Origin: Palsa-870 sp035937155
Lineage (GTDB): Bacteria; Chloroflexota; Dormibacteria; Dormibacterales; Dormibacteraceae
NCBI GenBank assembly: GCA_035937155.1
Contig: DASYVJ010000057.1
Location: forward strand, 1-64,000
Direction: 5' to 3'
Length of the DNA stretch: 64,000 nt
Shown piece after piece: positions 41,251 to 50,207 of this stretch. The notes below the pieces were generated by a model that was given only the letters and a program-made list of their open reading frames with translations, ran no database searches and was not told the origin of the DNA. The number at the start of each line of letters is the position of its first letter. Within the stretch, counting starts at the first letter, position 1. Both the position numbers and the translations under genes were made by a program.

Positions 41251-41607
41251 CGAAGCGTTGGATTGTGTTCCGACAAAGACGTGTACCTCTTTGCCGGAGT
41301 CGAGCGCTCGCTCCACCGTGGCGCGAGTGCCTTTGGAGCTCCCATCCCAGAAGGCGACGAGCACATCGCAGGCGTCGACGAGGCGCTGGTTGCGCGCGGC
41401 CGATCGGCTCGCGTCCGCCATCTCGTCGAAGCTCGCCGGGATCACCTGTACGGGAATCCCTTTTGCCCGCGCCGCTTTGGTGGCAGCAGCGTCGACTCCG
41501 CTGGCGCTGCCGGTGATGATGGACGCCCGAGGCGGCAGCGCGTTGACGTAGTCGCTGACACGAGAAGGCTCGGAGTAGCGCCGGCTCCCCACGATCGCAA
41601 CCCGCAT
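41248..41607 (-). CDS. SLOG-type nucleotide-binding protein (DUF2493-like)
   Basis: 119 aa. VAIVGSRRYSEP, then ASIITGSASGVDAAATKAA, then DVLVAFWDGSSKGTRATVERA: the Rossmann-like SLOG/YspA (DUF2493) layout related to DprA/LOG proteins. It may bind a nucleotide or ligand signal. Follows pckA by 14 bp. Confidence 0.8.
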   Translation of the reverse strand: MRVAIVGSRRYSEPSRVSDYVNALPPRASIITGSASGVDAAATKAARAKGIPVQVIPASFDEMADASRSAARNQRLVDACDVLVAFWDGSSKGTRATVERALDSGKEVHVFVGTQSNAS

Positions 41608-41621
41608 CTAAGCCGTTCGGC

Positions 41622-43160
41622 CTAGCCGGCGGTCGAAGCGCTCTTGCCGATCATATGGATGTTCTCTTCGAACATCGCGCGCAGCTTCTTGGCTTGGCGG
41701 TCGTACGCATCAGGGTCGGCCCAGGTCGCCCGCGGGTCCAGGACCTCGCTCGGCACGTCAGGCACCTGGCCCGGAATCTGCAAACCGAAGATGGGATCCG
41801 GGTGACTCGTCATGCCGTGCAGCTTGCCCTGGACCACTGCCCGCACGATGGCGCGGGTGTGTGCGATCGACATCCTCTGGCCCACGCCGTAAGGTCCGCC
41901 CACCCAGCCGGTGTTGAGCATCCACACGTCTGAGTTGTGCCGGTTGACGCGCTCGATGAGCATGTCTGCGTACCGCTCCGGCGGAAGCACCAGGAACGGC
42001 GCTGCGAAACAGGTGCTGAAGATGGGCTCGGGCTCGGTGACCCCCCGCTCGGTACCGGCGACCTTGGCCGTGTAGCCGGACAGGAAGTAGAAGCGGATCT
42101 GGTCCTGGTCGAGACGGGCGACCGGTGGAAGAACGCCGTATGCGTCCGCGGACAGAAAGATCACGTTGTTGGGGTGCCTGCCGGTCCCCGAAAGGACGGC
42201 GTTGGGGATGAGGTCGACCGGGTAAGCGGCCCGTGTGTTCTCCGTTTTCTCCTCGGAGTCGTAATCGGGGATGCGCGTCCGCGGGTCGTAGACGACGTTT
42301 TCCAGGATCGTGCCGAAGCTCTCCGTCGCGGCGTAGATCTCCGGCTCCGACTCTTTGCGGATGTGGATCGTCTTCGCGTAGCAGCCGCCCTCGAAGTTGA
42401 AGATGCCCGCCTCGCTCCAACCGTGCTCGTCGTCGCCGATCAACCGGCGCGATGGGTCGGCGGACAGCGTGGTCTTGCCGGTGCCGCTGAGCCCGAAGAA
42501 CAGGGCCACGTCGGAACCTCCGGCGCCCACGTTCGCGGAGCAGTGCATCGGAAAGACGCCTTCCGCAGGCAGAAGGTAGTTCAGCGCGGTGAAGACCGAT
42601 TTCTTGATCTCGCCCGCGTATTCGGTGCCGCCGATGATCACGATCCGCTGGGCGAGGTTGACGAGGATGAACGTCTCGGTGCGCGTGCCGTCGACCTTCG
42701 GATCTGCCTTCACCGAAGGCAGGGAGATGACGGTGAAGTCCGGCTCGAAGTTCATCAGCTCGTCCGCGTTGGGCCTGATGAAGAGGTTCCGGGCGAAAAG
42801 GCTGTGCCAGGCATACTCGGTGACAACCCGTACGCGCAGCCGGTGGCGGTGGTCGGCGCACGCGAAGACGTCCTGGGTGAACACCTCGTGGGTGGCGCAG
42901 AACTCGTCCATGCGCTCCAGCAGGGCGTCGAATTTGGCGGGGGCGATGGCCTGGTTGGCCTCCCACCAGATGGCGCCCTGGCTCGTGGGCTCCTTGACGA
43001 AGAACTTGTCCTTCGGTGAGCGACCGGTGTGCTTGCCGGTCTCCGCGGTCAACGCTCCGGAGGACACGATCACCGCCTCATCGCGCCGGATGGCGTGCTC
43101 GTACAGCGCGGCGGGGCTCAGGTTGCGGCGTTCAGGCGCGGGTTTAAGCCAGCTGGGCAT
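41622..43160 (-). CDS. pckA: Phosphoenolpyruvate carboxykinase (ATP)
   Basis: 512 aa, gluconeogenic PEPCK using ATP (not the GTP form usual in Actinobacteria). Kinase-1 motif GLSGTGKTTLSADP near residues 223-236, kinase-2 LIGDDEHGW, and the PEPCK-specific RSPKDKFFV, PMHCSANVG and YFLSGYTAKVAGTERGV. It forms PEP from oxaloacetate. The ATG at 43160 follows TATGAT (43174-43169) by eight bases. Confidence 0.95.
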   Translation of the reverse strand: MPSWLKPAPERRNLSPAALYEHAIRRDEAVIVSSGALTAETGKHTGRSPKDKFFVKEPTSQGAIWWEANQAIAPAKFDALLERMDEFCATHEVFTQDVFACADHRHRLRVRVVTEYAWHSLFARNLFIRPNADELMNFEPDFTVISLPSVKADPKVDGTRTETFILVNLAQRIVIIGGTEYAGEIKKSVFTALNYLLPAEGVFPMHCSANVGAGGSDVALFFGLSGTGKTTLSADPSRRLIGDDEHGWSEAGIFNFEGGCYAKTIHIRKESEPEIYAATESFGTILENVVYDPRTRIPDYDSEEKTENTRAAYPVDLIPNAVLSGTGRHPNNVIFLSADAYGVLPPVARLDQDQIRFYFLSGYTAKVAGTERGVTEPEPIFSTCFAAPFLVLPPERYADMLIERVNRHNSDVWMLNTGWVGGPYGVGQRMSIAHTRAIVRAVVQGKLHGMTSHPDPIFGLQIPGQVPDVPSEVLDPRATWADPDAYDRQAKKLRAMFEENIHMIGKSASTAG

Positions 43161-43168
43161 CGATTCGG

Positions 43169-43174
43169 ATCATA
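43169..43174 (-). promoter_or_regulatory. -10 element TATGAT for pckA
   Basis: TATGAT on the minus strand ends eight bases before the pckA ATG, predicting a transcript with about two leader bases. Confidence 0.5.
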
Positions 43175-43188
43175 AGGAAAGAGGCTGG

Positions 43189-45174
43189 TTACGCGATTCG
43201 GGCGCGACGCGAGCTCGCCCGCCGGCGCTGCCTGCCGCTCACGTAGTCGACCAGGATGTACTCGCCCAATCGGTCTGGCGATACAAAGAAAGCCCGGCCC
43301 TTGTTGATGCGTGTCATCTGGTTGATGAACTCGGTCAGGTACGGCCCGCGCTCGAGCATGAAGGTGTTGATGACGATGCGATCTCGCGTGCACCGCTTAA
43401 CCTCCCGCAGCGTCTGCTGGATGGTCTGGAAAGTCGGCGGGTAAGCAAAGTAAGCCTTGCCGTTATCGGCCAGGTGAGCGGTCGGCTCGCCGTCGGTGAT
43501 CATGATGATCTGCCGGTTTCCCCGGTGCTTCGCGAGAAGCGAGCGCGCGACCTGAAAACCGTGCTGCATGTTCGTGCCGTACACGTAGTCGTTCAGCGCC
43601 AGCTGGGGGAGCGTGTGCGGCTTGAGCTCCACGGCATAGTTGGAGAAGCCCACGACGTAGAGAGAGTCGCGCGGATACTGGCTGCGGATGAGGGAGTCAA
43701 GCGCGATCGCCACCTTCTTCGCAGCGAGAAAGCATCCGCGCAGGAACATCGAGCGGCTCATGTCGATCATCAGCACCGTCGATGCCTGTGTGACATGTTC
43801 GGTGCGGTGCACGATGAAGTCGGCCGGCGCCATCTTGACCGGCACCTTCGGACCTTCGCGGACCAGTGAGTTGAAGAGGGTCTCCTTCATGTCGAGCAGG
43901 AAGGGGTCCCCGTACTCGTAGGCCTTGAGCTCGTCAGACGCGTCGTTGCCGATTCCGCCGCGCCACAGCTGGTGTTGTCCCATGCGCGTCTTCTTCAGCT
44001 GATCGAAGATGTCGTGTAGTGCCGACTGGCCGATGCGCCTCATGCCGCGTGGCGTGAGCTCCATGCGGCGGCCCTTTCGCTCCACGTAACCCGCCTTCTC
44101 CAGCACGTCGGTCAGCTTGCGCAGCTGATCGAGCGCCTGCCGGGCCTCGTTGCCGAGCAGCTCCTGAGCCAGCGAGCGGTCAACGTCGCCGGGTCGGAAG
44201 CTGCCGCGTTCGAGCTGCGACTCGAGCCTGTCCATCTGCTGCAGGCGCTCCATCAGGCCCATCGCCTCCCCCATGGACAGGGGATCCTCACCGAAGAATG
44301 GGTAGCGCTCGCTCAGCTCTGACGGCGGCATCATCGCCTGCATGAAGCCCGAAAGGCGCGCGAGCTCCAGGCGAAGCGAGTCGTCCTGCAGCAGCGCGTC
44401 CATCATCTGGCGCAGCTCTTCGCGTGCCTCGGGGCTCATGCTTTGGAGCAGCGACTGCATCTGGGCCATCTGGCGCTGCAGGTGCTCGAGCAGCTCGTCC
44501 AGGCTGTTGATGCCCGGCGGGAACATATCGCCGAAGCGCTCCATAAAGCCGTTGAAGTCGGGCGTGCGACCCTCCATGCGCTGCTCGAGCATCTTGTTCA
44601 GCTCGCGCACCATGTCGCGCACCCGGGAAAGATCCTGGCCCTGCATCTGCTGGATCGAACCCTTCATGCCCTGGAACATCTGGTCGACCATCTGCTTCTG
44701 CAGCTGCTCCATCAGCTGCTCGAACTTCTGCCGCGCCCCGTCGTCGACGAACTCGTAGTCGCGCAAGCCCTTGACCCGCCCGCCCAGATCGTCAGGCAGC
44801 CGGTCGAGCTGCTCGTTGCGCTGGCGCGCGATCCGGTCGATGAGCTTTTTGGCCTCGGCCGTCTCCGCCTCGCTCAGGCGCCGATCGATGCCGCGCTTCT
44901 CGGTGTCGATCACCTCCTGCACCTGCTCGCGCAGCTGCTCGACGGTGGAGTCGAGGTTGTACCGGCCTAGCTCCCGCTCCCGCGCCTCGCGAAGCTGCTT
45001 GAGCAGCTGCTCGAGTCCCGGCATGTTGGGCGAGCCCCAGCGCAGCAGCCGCTGCAGTGCCGCGTTCAGGTCGCCGTAGTTCATCAGGTCGTCTGACAGT
45101 GCGTCGAGGACGTCGCCCGCGTCGAGGTCGTCCAGCTTCTGAGTGCCGTCCCACCTGGAGTACCGGAACTTCAT
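43189..45174 (-). CDS. VWA-domain protein with coiled-coil N terminus
   Basis: 661 aa. The first 460 residues are Gln/Leu/Arg-rich coiled-coil (e.g. QMQSLLQSMSPEAREEL). The C-terminal 200 residues are a von Willebrand A domain with MIDAS DMSRSMF near 465 and MITDGEPTAH. Proteins of this form usually work with a MoxR-type AAA+ ATPase; none is adjacent here. It is coupled by ATGA overlap to the upstream amidase gene. Confidence 0.82.
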   Translation of the reverse strand: MKFRYSRWDGTQKLDDLDAGDVLDALSDDLMNYGDLNAALQRLLRWGSPNMPGLEQLLKQLREARERELGRYNLDSTVEQLREQVQEVIDTEKRGIDRRLSEAETAEAKKLIDRIARQRNEQLDRLPDDLGGRVKGLRDYEFVDDGARQKFEQLMEQLQKQMVDQMFQGMKGSIQQMQGQDLSRVRDMVRELNKMLEQRMEGRTPDFNGFMERFGDMFPPGINSLDELLEHLQRQMAQMQSLLQSMSPEAREELRQMMDALLQDDSLRLELARLSGFMQAMMPPSELSERYPFFGEDPLSMGEAMGLMERLQQMDRLESQLERGSFRPGDVDRSLAQELLGNEARQALDQLRKLTDVLEKAGYVERKGRRMELTPRGMRRIGQSALHDIFDQLKKTRMGQHQLWRGGIGNDASDELKAYEYGDPFLLDMKETLFNSLVREGPKVPVKMAPADFIVHRTEHVTQASTVLMIDMSRSMFLRGCFLAAKKVAIALDSLIRSQYPRDSLYVVGFSNYAVELKPHTLPQLALNDYVYGTNMQHGFQVARSLLAKHRGNRQIIMITDGEPTAHLADNGKAYFAYPPTFQTIQQTLREVKRCTRDRIVINTFMLERGPYLTEFINQMTRINKGRAFFVSPDRLGEYILVDYVSGRQRRRASSRRARIA

Positions 45175-46460
45175 CCGACCACGCTAGCAGGCCGCCAGCC
45201 GCCAAGCGCCCGTTCAATTGCGTGCGCCGCTCGCATTGCAACATCGTCGTGCCAGTTTCGGGCTACGACCTGGACGCCGATGGGCATGCCCTCGCGGGAA
45301 GAGCCCGCCCGAACCACCACGCAAGGGTTGCCGGACAGGCTGTACGGGATGGTGTAGCTGAACATCTGCGTCGGCACGTACTTGGCCCGATACAGGGGGG
45401 CGATGTCAGGCGCGACCGGGCACAGGATGAGATCGAAACCGGCCATGAACCCGAGCATCTCGGTGCGGAAGGCATCCCACCGCTTGTAGAGCCGTTCGTG
45501 GCTCATGCGCTTGTCACCCCAGTAGGCGAGCGTCACCTGGTGAGCTTCGCTGAGCGCCGGGGGCCGCGCCTCGGTCACGTGGCAGCCGGCGGCGGACAGC
45601 GCGTGGACTGCCGATCGCACGGTGGCCGCGATCGCCGGGATCGGCTTTGCGATGCCATCGTCCGCGTACCAGGCCACCTTGAGCCCCTTGAGCACCGGTG
45701 TGCGCTTGGCGAGGGGTACGGGCACCACGCCCGAGTCAATCCCGTCGGGACCGACGAGCACCGGCAGGGTGAGGGCTAGGTCGGAGACGAAGCGGGCCAT
45801 AGGCCCGACCTGGCTGCGAGGGTCGGTGAGCCCACCCGGCAGTGCATAGGCGCCGGTGCTGGGCACGAGCCCCACTGTCGGCTTCAGCGCGGCGATCCCG
45901 CAGTAGTGGGCGGGCATACGGATGCTGCCGCCCGAGTCACTGCCGATCCCGAGAGGCGATCCGCCTGCGGCGATGATCGCCGCCTCGCCGCTGCTGCTGG
46001 CGCCCGGCGACCTTGCGATGTCATACGGGTTGCGAGTTCCACCGTGCAGCGGGTTCCAGCTCTCACCGCCTACACCCCCCGGCGGACAGAGTGTCTTGCC
46101 GATCAGGATCGCCCCCGCCGCCCGCATGCGCGCGATGACCGTGGCGTCGCGGTCGGGGATGTTGCTCCTGAGCATCCGAAGCCCTGCAGTGGTGGGCAGG
46201 CCGGCCGTGTCGAAGATGTCCTTGGCGGTGAAGGGCACGCCGTGCAGAGGTCCTAGCACATTCTTTCGCGTGTTCCGGCGATCCGCGGCACGCGCCTGCT
46301 TCAGCGCGCTCTCGGCGGTCGCGAAGACCACTGCGTTGATGCGAGGATTCACCGTGTGGATGTGCTCGAGGTGGGCCCGCACCACCTCTAAGGACGAGAC
46401 CTTCTTGGTCCGAATGGCATTCGCCAGCCAGCTTGCGGGCGCCCCGATGATGTCTCTCAT
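45171..46460 (-). CDS. Amidase signature family protein
   Basis: 429 aa. The Ser-cisSer-Lys triad is visible: Lys in PFTAKDIFD, and Gly/Ser-rich GASSSGEAAIIAAGG with GSDSGGSIRMPAHYCGI. It hydrolyses an amide; GatA, indoleacetamide hydrolase and others share the fold, and no gatB/gatC is nearby. ATGA overlap with the VWA gene; 17 bp after the UPF0173 gene. Confidence 0.88.
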   Translation of the reverse strand: MRDIIGAPASWLANAIRTKKVSSLEVVRAHLEHIHTVNPRINAVVFATAESALKQARAADRRNTRKNVLGPLHGVPFTAKDIFDTAGLPTTAGLRMLRSNIPDRDATVIARMRAAGAILIGKTLCPPGGVGGESWNPLHGGTRNPYDIARSPGASSSGEAAIIAAGGSPLGIGSDSGGSIRMPAHYCGIAALKPTVGLVPSTGAYALPGGLTDPRSQVGPMARFVSDLALTLPVLVGPDGIDSGVVPVPLAKRTPVLKGLKVAWYADDGIAKPIPAIAATVRSAVHALSAAGCHVTEARPPALSEAHQVTLAYWGDKRMSHERLYKRWDAFRTEMLGFMAGFDLILCPVAPDIAPLYRAKYVPTQMFSYTIPYSLSGNPCVVVRAGSSREGMPIGVQVVARNWHDDVAMRAAHAIERALGGWRPASVVG

Positions 46461-46477
46461 CTACGAAGTGCTGAACT

Positions 46478-47188
46478 TCAGACCCTGTCGCCCGGTTTGA
46501 TGTCGAGAACCTTTACTCCTGGTTCAACAAGCTCCTGGAGGGCTTTGGGCCGGCCCGTCAGCTGGGGAAACGTGCCGAAGTGCATCGGCACGACAGTCTT
46601 CACGCCGAGCAGCTCCACAGCCTTCGCGGCTCGGTGCGGCCCCATCGTGAAGAGGTCGCCGATCGGAAGGAATGCGACGTCGAACTGGCTTAGCTCGGCG
46701 ATGAGCGCCATGTCTCCGAACACATCGGTGTCTCCGGCGAAATAGATCGTGAAACCGTTTTCGAACTCGATCACCAAGCCGCAGGATTGCCCGCCGTAAA
46801 CAATCTTGTCGCCGTCCGATATCCCGCAGCTGTGCGCCGCGTAAACGAGGGTGATCTTGATGCCGTCCACGTCAACGGTCCCACCCAGGTTGGCGCCGGT
46901 GATGGTGTCACCGTCGATGCCTTTCGAGCCTAGCCAGGCGCCGATCTCGTAGTTGGTCACGATCTTGGGCTTGGTCGCCTTCGCAATCTCGAGCGCGTCA
47001 TGGACATGGTCGAAATGACCGTGCGTGATCAGCATGAGGTCACAGCCATCGACCTTCTTCAGGGCCTCAGGCGCCACGGGGTTGTTCATCACGAACGGGT
47101 CGATGTAGATCTGTTTGCCCTTCGCACTGCGCACCTTCCACGTGCCATGCCCTACCCAGGTGAATTCGACCTCAGCGTTCAGCGCCAT
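46478..47188 (-). CDS. UPF0173-type metal-dependent hydrolase
   Basis: 236 aa from the ATG at 47188, with an AGGAGAG Shine-Dalgarno. MBL fold: THGHFDHVHD near residues 56-65, AAHSCGI, FAGDTDVFGD and MHFGTFP. UPF0173 members are metallo-hydrolases of unknown substrate. First gene of a three-gene operon with the amidase and VWA genes. Confidence 0.87.
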   Translation of the reverse strand: MALNAEVEFTWVGHGTWKVRSAKGKQIYIDPFVMNNPVAPEALKKVDGCDLMLITHGHFDHVHDALEIAKATKPKIVTNYEIGAWLGSKGIDGDTITGANLGGTVDVDGIKITLVYAAHSCGISDGDKIVYGGQSCGLVIEFENGFTIYFAGDTDVFGDMALIAELSQFDVAFLPIGDLFTMGPHRAAKAVELLGVKTVVPMHFGTFPQLTGRPKALQELVEPGVKVLDIKPGDRV

Positions 47189-47263
47189 CAAATCTCTCCT
47201 GTGAACCGCACCCCACCAACGGAAGACGCGATTTTCCCACACCGCCCACGCAAAACCGGTTGA

Positions 47264-48232
47264 TCAGTCCGTGGGTGGCCGCATGCTGCCGCGGGTGCCG
47301 TTGCGCGTGAGCCAGCTCGTGCCCCGCAAAAACTCCATGAAGGCCAGTACTGAAGCGGGCAGGCGACGCCGGCGTAGATGCACGATGTGCCAGTCCCGCC
47401 GGATGGGGAACCCGCGCACCTTGAGCTCAACGAGGCGCCTGCCCGAAAGCTCCAGCGCGCATGCGTAGCGCGAAATGACAGCCAGCCCGAGGCCAGATTC
47501 GACGGCGTGCTTGATCGCCCCATTCGAGCCAAGCTCCATCGCCACGTCGAGCTTCGTGCCGGCCTTGCGCGCCGCCTTCTCGAACGACGCGCGGCTGCCC
47601 GATCCCGGCTCTCGCATGATAAAAGGCTGGCTCTCGAGGTCCTTCAGCGCGAGCCCTCGCCGCCCGGCCAGCGTGTGATTCGCGGGTGCGATGACGATGA
47701 GCTCGTCGCTGACAAACGGAAGGATCGCCAGGTCGGGATCTTTCAACGCCGGCCCCACCACCGCAAGGTCCAGCTCGTTGCGCAGGACCTGTTCCTGGAC
47801 TCGTGCTCGCGTCCCGATCTCGAGCGAGATGACAAGCCCGGGGTGAAGCTTCTTGAACGCGCCAAGTGCCGCCGGCAGCAGGTAGATCCCGACCGTGGTG
47901 CTCGCGCCGACCCGCAGGTTTCCACGCTTGATGCCTCGCATCTCTTCCAGCGCGAGCGAGGCCTCGTCCAGGACATTCAAGGTCCGCCTCGCATACGAGT
48001 AGAGGACCGATCCGGCCTCGGTCAGGCTCACGCGTTTGCCAAGACGATCGAGCAACGGCAGGCCGAGCGCTTCCTCCAGCTCTTTCACCTGGTAGGAGAC
48101 CGACGGCTGGCTCAGCTGAAGCTGCTGTGCCGCGAGGCTGAAGCTGGTGAGGTCGGCGACCGTGACGAAAGTTCGCAATTGACGCAGCGTCACAGAGCGG
48201 TCGATATCCAGCCGCAGGGCGGTATCGGGCAC
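47264..48232 (-). CDS. LysR-family transcriptional regulator
   Basis: 322 aa. N-terminal HTH LRQLRTFVTVADLTSFSLAAQQLQLSQPSVSYQVKELEEALG and a C-terminal co-inducer domain, CbbR/CysB-like. The GTG at 48232 is exactly the transcript start predicted from TATCGT (48244-48239); a GTG at 48193 is alternative and also in frame. Divergent from the PccB-like gene with a 57-bp or shorter gap, so it is the likely regulator of that gene. Confidence 0.88.
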   Translation of the reverse strand: MPDTALRLDIDRSVTLRQLRTFVTVADLTSFSLAAQQLQLSQPSVSYQVKELEEALGLPLLDRLGKRVSLTEAGSVLYSYARRTLNVLDEASLALEEMRGIKRGNLRVGASTTVGIYLLPAALGAFKKLHPGLVISLEIGTRARVQEQVLRNELDLAVVGPALKDPDLAILPFVSDELIVIAPANHTLAGRRGLALKDLESQPFIMREPGSGSRASFEKAARKAGTKLDVAMELGSNGAIKHAVESGLGLAVISRYACALELSGRRLVELKVRGFPIRRDWHIVHLRRRRLPASVLAFMEFLRGTSWLTRNGTRGSMRPPTD

Positions 48233-48237
48233 GCGCC

Positions 48238-48244
48238 TACGATA
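48238..48244. promoter_or_regulatory. Shared divergent -10 element TACGATA
   Basis: Plus strand TACGAT ends seven bases before the ATG at 48251. Minus strand TATCGT leaves exactly six bases to the GTG at 48232. Best-aligned case of the shared motif. Confidence 0.6.
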
Positions 48245-48250
48245 TGCGCT

Positions 48251-49888
48251 ATGGCAGCCAGGAGACCAAAATCGCTGACCCCAGTCCGCCGAACCATCCC
48301 CACCCTCGAAGGCGTCGAGGCGCCACACCGAGCCCAAACGACCGTCTCAGAGCAGAAGATCAACCAGTACCGCAAGCGCCGCTACCAGGCACTGCACGCC
48401 GAAACCGAGGCCGCCAACAAGCGCCGCGCAGCCGGCAAGCTGACTGCGCGAGACCGTATCGAGCTGCTCCTCGACGATGGCTCGTTCGTCGAGCTGGACG
48501 TCTTCGCGACACATCGCGCGCACGGGTTTGGCATGGAAGAGCGCAGGATCGCCGGCGACGGCGTCGTCGTGGGATTTGGCGAGATCGACCGGCGCCCGGT
48601 CGCCGTCTATGCGTACGACGCGACGGTTTTCGGCGGGTCGCTGGGCGAGGTGACTGCGGAAAAGATCGTCAAGGTGCAGGAGCTCGCGCTGCGCAACCGC
48701 GTGCCGATCATAGGGATCAACGATTCCGGTGGCGCGCGCATACAGGAGGGAGTCGTCGCGCTTGCGGGCTACGCGGACATCTTCCTGCGCAACGTACGGT
48801 CGTCAGGCGTGATACCGCAGATCAGCGTCATCGCCGGACCATGCACGGGTGGCGCGGTTTACTCCCCGGCGATCACCGATTTCATCTTCATCGTCGCGGG
48901 CCAGGGCTACATGTTCATCACCGGGCCGGAGGTGATCCGGGTCGTCACCGGCGAGAAGGTGACGTTTGACGAGCTGGGCGGCGGCGACGTGCATAACGCA
49001 ACGTCGGGCGTGGCTCATTTCCTTCCGCAGACCGAGCAGGCATGCGCCGACGGCGTCCGGAAGCTCCTGTCCTTCCTGCCCTCTTCCAACGGCGAGCCAC
49101 CGCCGTTCGTACCGACCGCCGATGACCTCGAGCGCGCCGACCCCGAGCTGCAGACCATCGTTCCGGCCTCACCCAACAAGCCGTACGACATGCGCGAGCT
49201 CGTGTCTCGTGTTCTCGACAATCGCGAGTTCTTCGAGGTGCAGCCGTTCTTCGCGCCCAACATCATCGTCGGGCTCGGCCGGCTCGGCGGGCACGTCGTC
49301 GGAATTGTCGGCAACCAGCCCAAGGTGCTCGCCGGCGCTATCGACATCAACGCATCGGTCAAAGCGGCGAGATTCATCCGCTTCTGCGATGCCTTCGGCA
49401 TTCCGATCATCTCCTTCGTGGACGTCCCGGGCTACCTGCCCGGGCGCGACCAGGAGCATGGCGGGATCATCCGGCACGGTGCCAAGCTCCTTTACGCGTA
49501 CGCGGAGGCGACGGTACCGAAGCTGACGGTGATCACACGCAAGGACTACGGCGGCGCCTACACCGTCATGGCGCCCAAACAGATGGGGGCAGACCTGAAC
49601 CTGGCGTGGCCGACGGCTGAGATCGCGGTCATGGGGCCGGATGCCGCCGTCAACATCATCTACAAACGCGACCTGGCCACGGCCAAGGATCCCGACGCCC
49701 GGCGTAAGGAGCTCGTCGCCGAGTACACCGCGCGATTCGCCAACCCTTACGTGGCGGCCGAGCGGGGCTACATCGACGACGTGATCGAGCCCAGTCAGAC
49801 CAGGCGCGAGCTCGTGCGGGGCCTGCAGCTGTGCCTGCGCAAAACGGTCGAGCGACCGCCGCGCAAGCACGGAAACATTCCTCTCTAG
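48251..49888 (+). CDS. pccB: Propionyl-CoA carboxylase-type carboxyltransferase subunit
   Basis: 545 aa, start ATG at 48251 (1 base past the predicted transcript start). Carboxyltransferase halves carry INDSGGARIQEG, GPCTGGAVYSPAI and RKDYGGAYTVMAPK, closer to PccB/AccD-type enzymes than the 11226 gene. N-terminal 80 residues are basic and extend the usual start. It carboxylates an acyl-CoA with biotin from a separate alpha subunit. The LysR gene diverges from the same 7-bp element. Confidence 0.9.
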   Translation: MAARRPKSLTPVRRTIPTLEGVEAPHRAQTTVSEQKINQYRKRRYQALHAETEAANKRRAAGKLTARDRIELLLDDGSFVELDVFATHRAHGFGMEERRIAGDGVVVGFGEIDRRPVAVYAYDATVFGGSLGEVTAEKIVKVQELALRNRVPIIGINDSGGARIQEGVVALAGYADIFLRNVRSSGVIPQISVIAGPCTGGAVYSPAITDFIFIVAGQGYMFITGPEVIRVVTGEKVTFDELGGGDVHNATSGVAHFLPQTEQACADGVRKLLSFLPSSNGEPPPFVPTADDLERADPELQTIVPASPNKPYDMRELVSRVLDNREFFEVQPFFAPNIIVGLGRLGGHVVGIVGNQPKVLAGAIDINASVKAARFIRFCDAFGIPIISFVDVPGYLPGRDQEHGGIIRHGAKLLYAYAEATVPKLTVITRKDYGGAYTVMAPKQMGADLNLAWPTAEIAVMGPDAAVNIIYKRDLATAKDPDARRKELVAEYTARFANPYVAAERGYIDDVIEPSQTRRELVRGLQLCLRKTVERPPRKHGNIPL

Positions 49889-49897
49889 AACGTCGCC

Positions 49898-50203
49898 TTA
49901 AGCGCCGAAGGCGAAGGAAAGTCCCCACTCGACGATCACCGCAACGACCCAGGCAACTGGCGTAGTGATCGCAGTCCATCTCAAAGCAGCACCGGGAGAG
50001 CGAACCTTCCAGACGACTGCTGCAAGCAAGAGGGTCCCTGCCACCACCCCCAGAGCGCCGTTGTTCACGACCGGTCCCATTCGATCCTGGCCGCTCGAGA
50101 AATGGAACAGGAAGGTGGTGACGAGGTACATGACCGGGGCGACGAGCCCGACGATGAGCACGATCGCCAGAGCGGTTGTCCATCGCGCCGGCTGACGGAC
50201 CAC
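49898..50203 (-). CDS. Small membrane protein downstream of the GH15 gene
   Basis: 101 aa from the GTG at 50203, four bases after the GH15 stop, so in the same operon. Three helices: ALAIVLIVGLVAPVMYLVTTFLF, VVAGTLLLAAVVWKV and AWVVAVIVEWGLSFAF. Not recognised. Confidence 0.6.
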   Translation of the reverse strand: MVRQPARWTTALAIVLIVGLVAPVMYLVTTFLFHFSSGQDRMGPVVNNGALGVVAGTLLLAAVVWKVRSPGAALRWTAITTPVAWVVAVIVEWGLSFAFGA

Positions 50204-50207
50204 GCCC

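Noticed and set aside
41758..42966. Antisense and out-of-frame ORFs of 360-400 codons over pckA
   Set aside because: The pckA frame is unmistakable; the others are Arg-rich shadows without motifs.
47378..48250. Open frame that would extend the PccB-like protein N-terminally by about 290 residues
   Set aside because: It is antisense to the LysR gene, its translation has no domain, and the TACGATA promoter with the ATG at 48251 fits the usual length.
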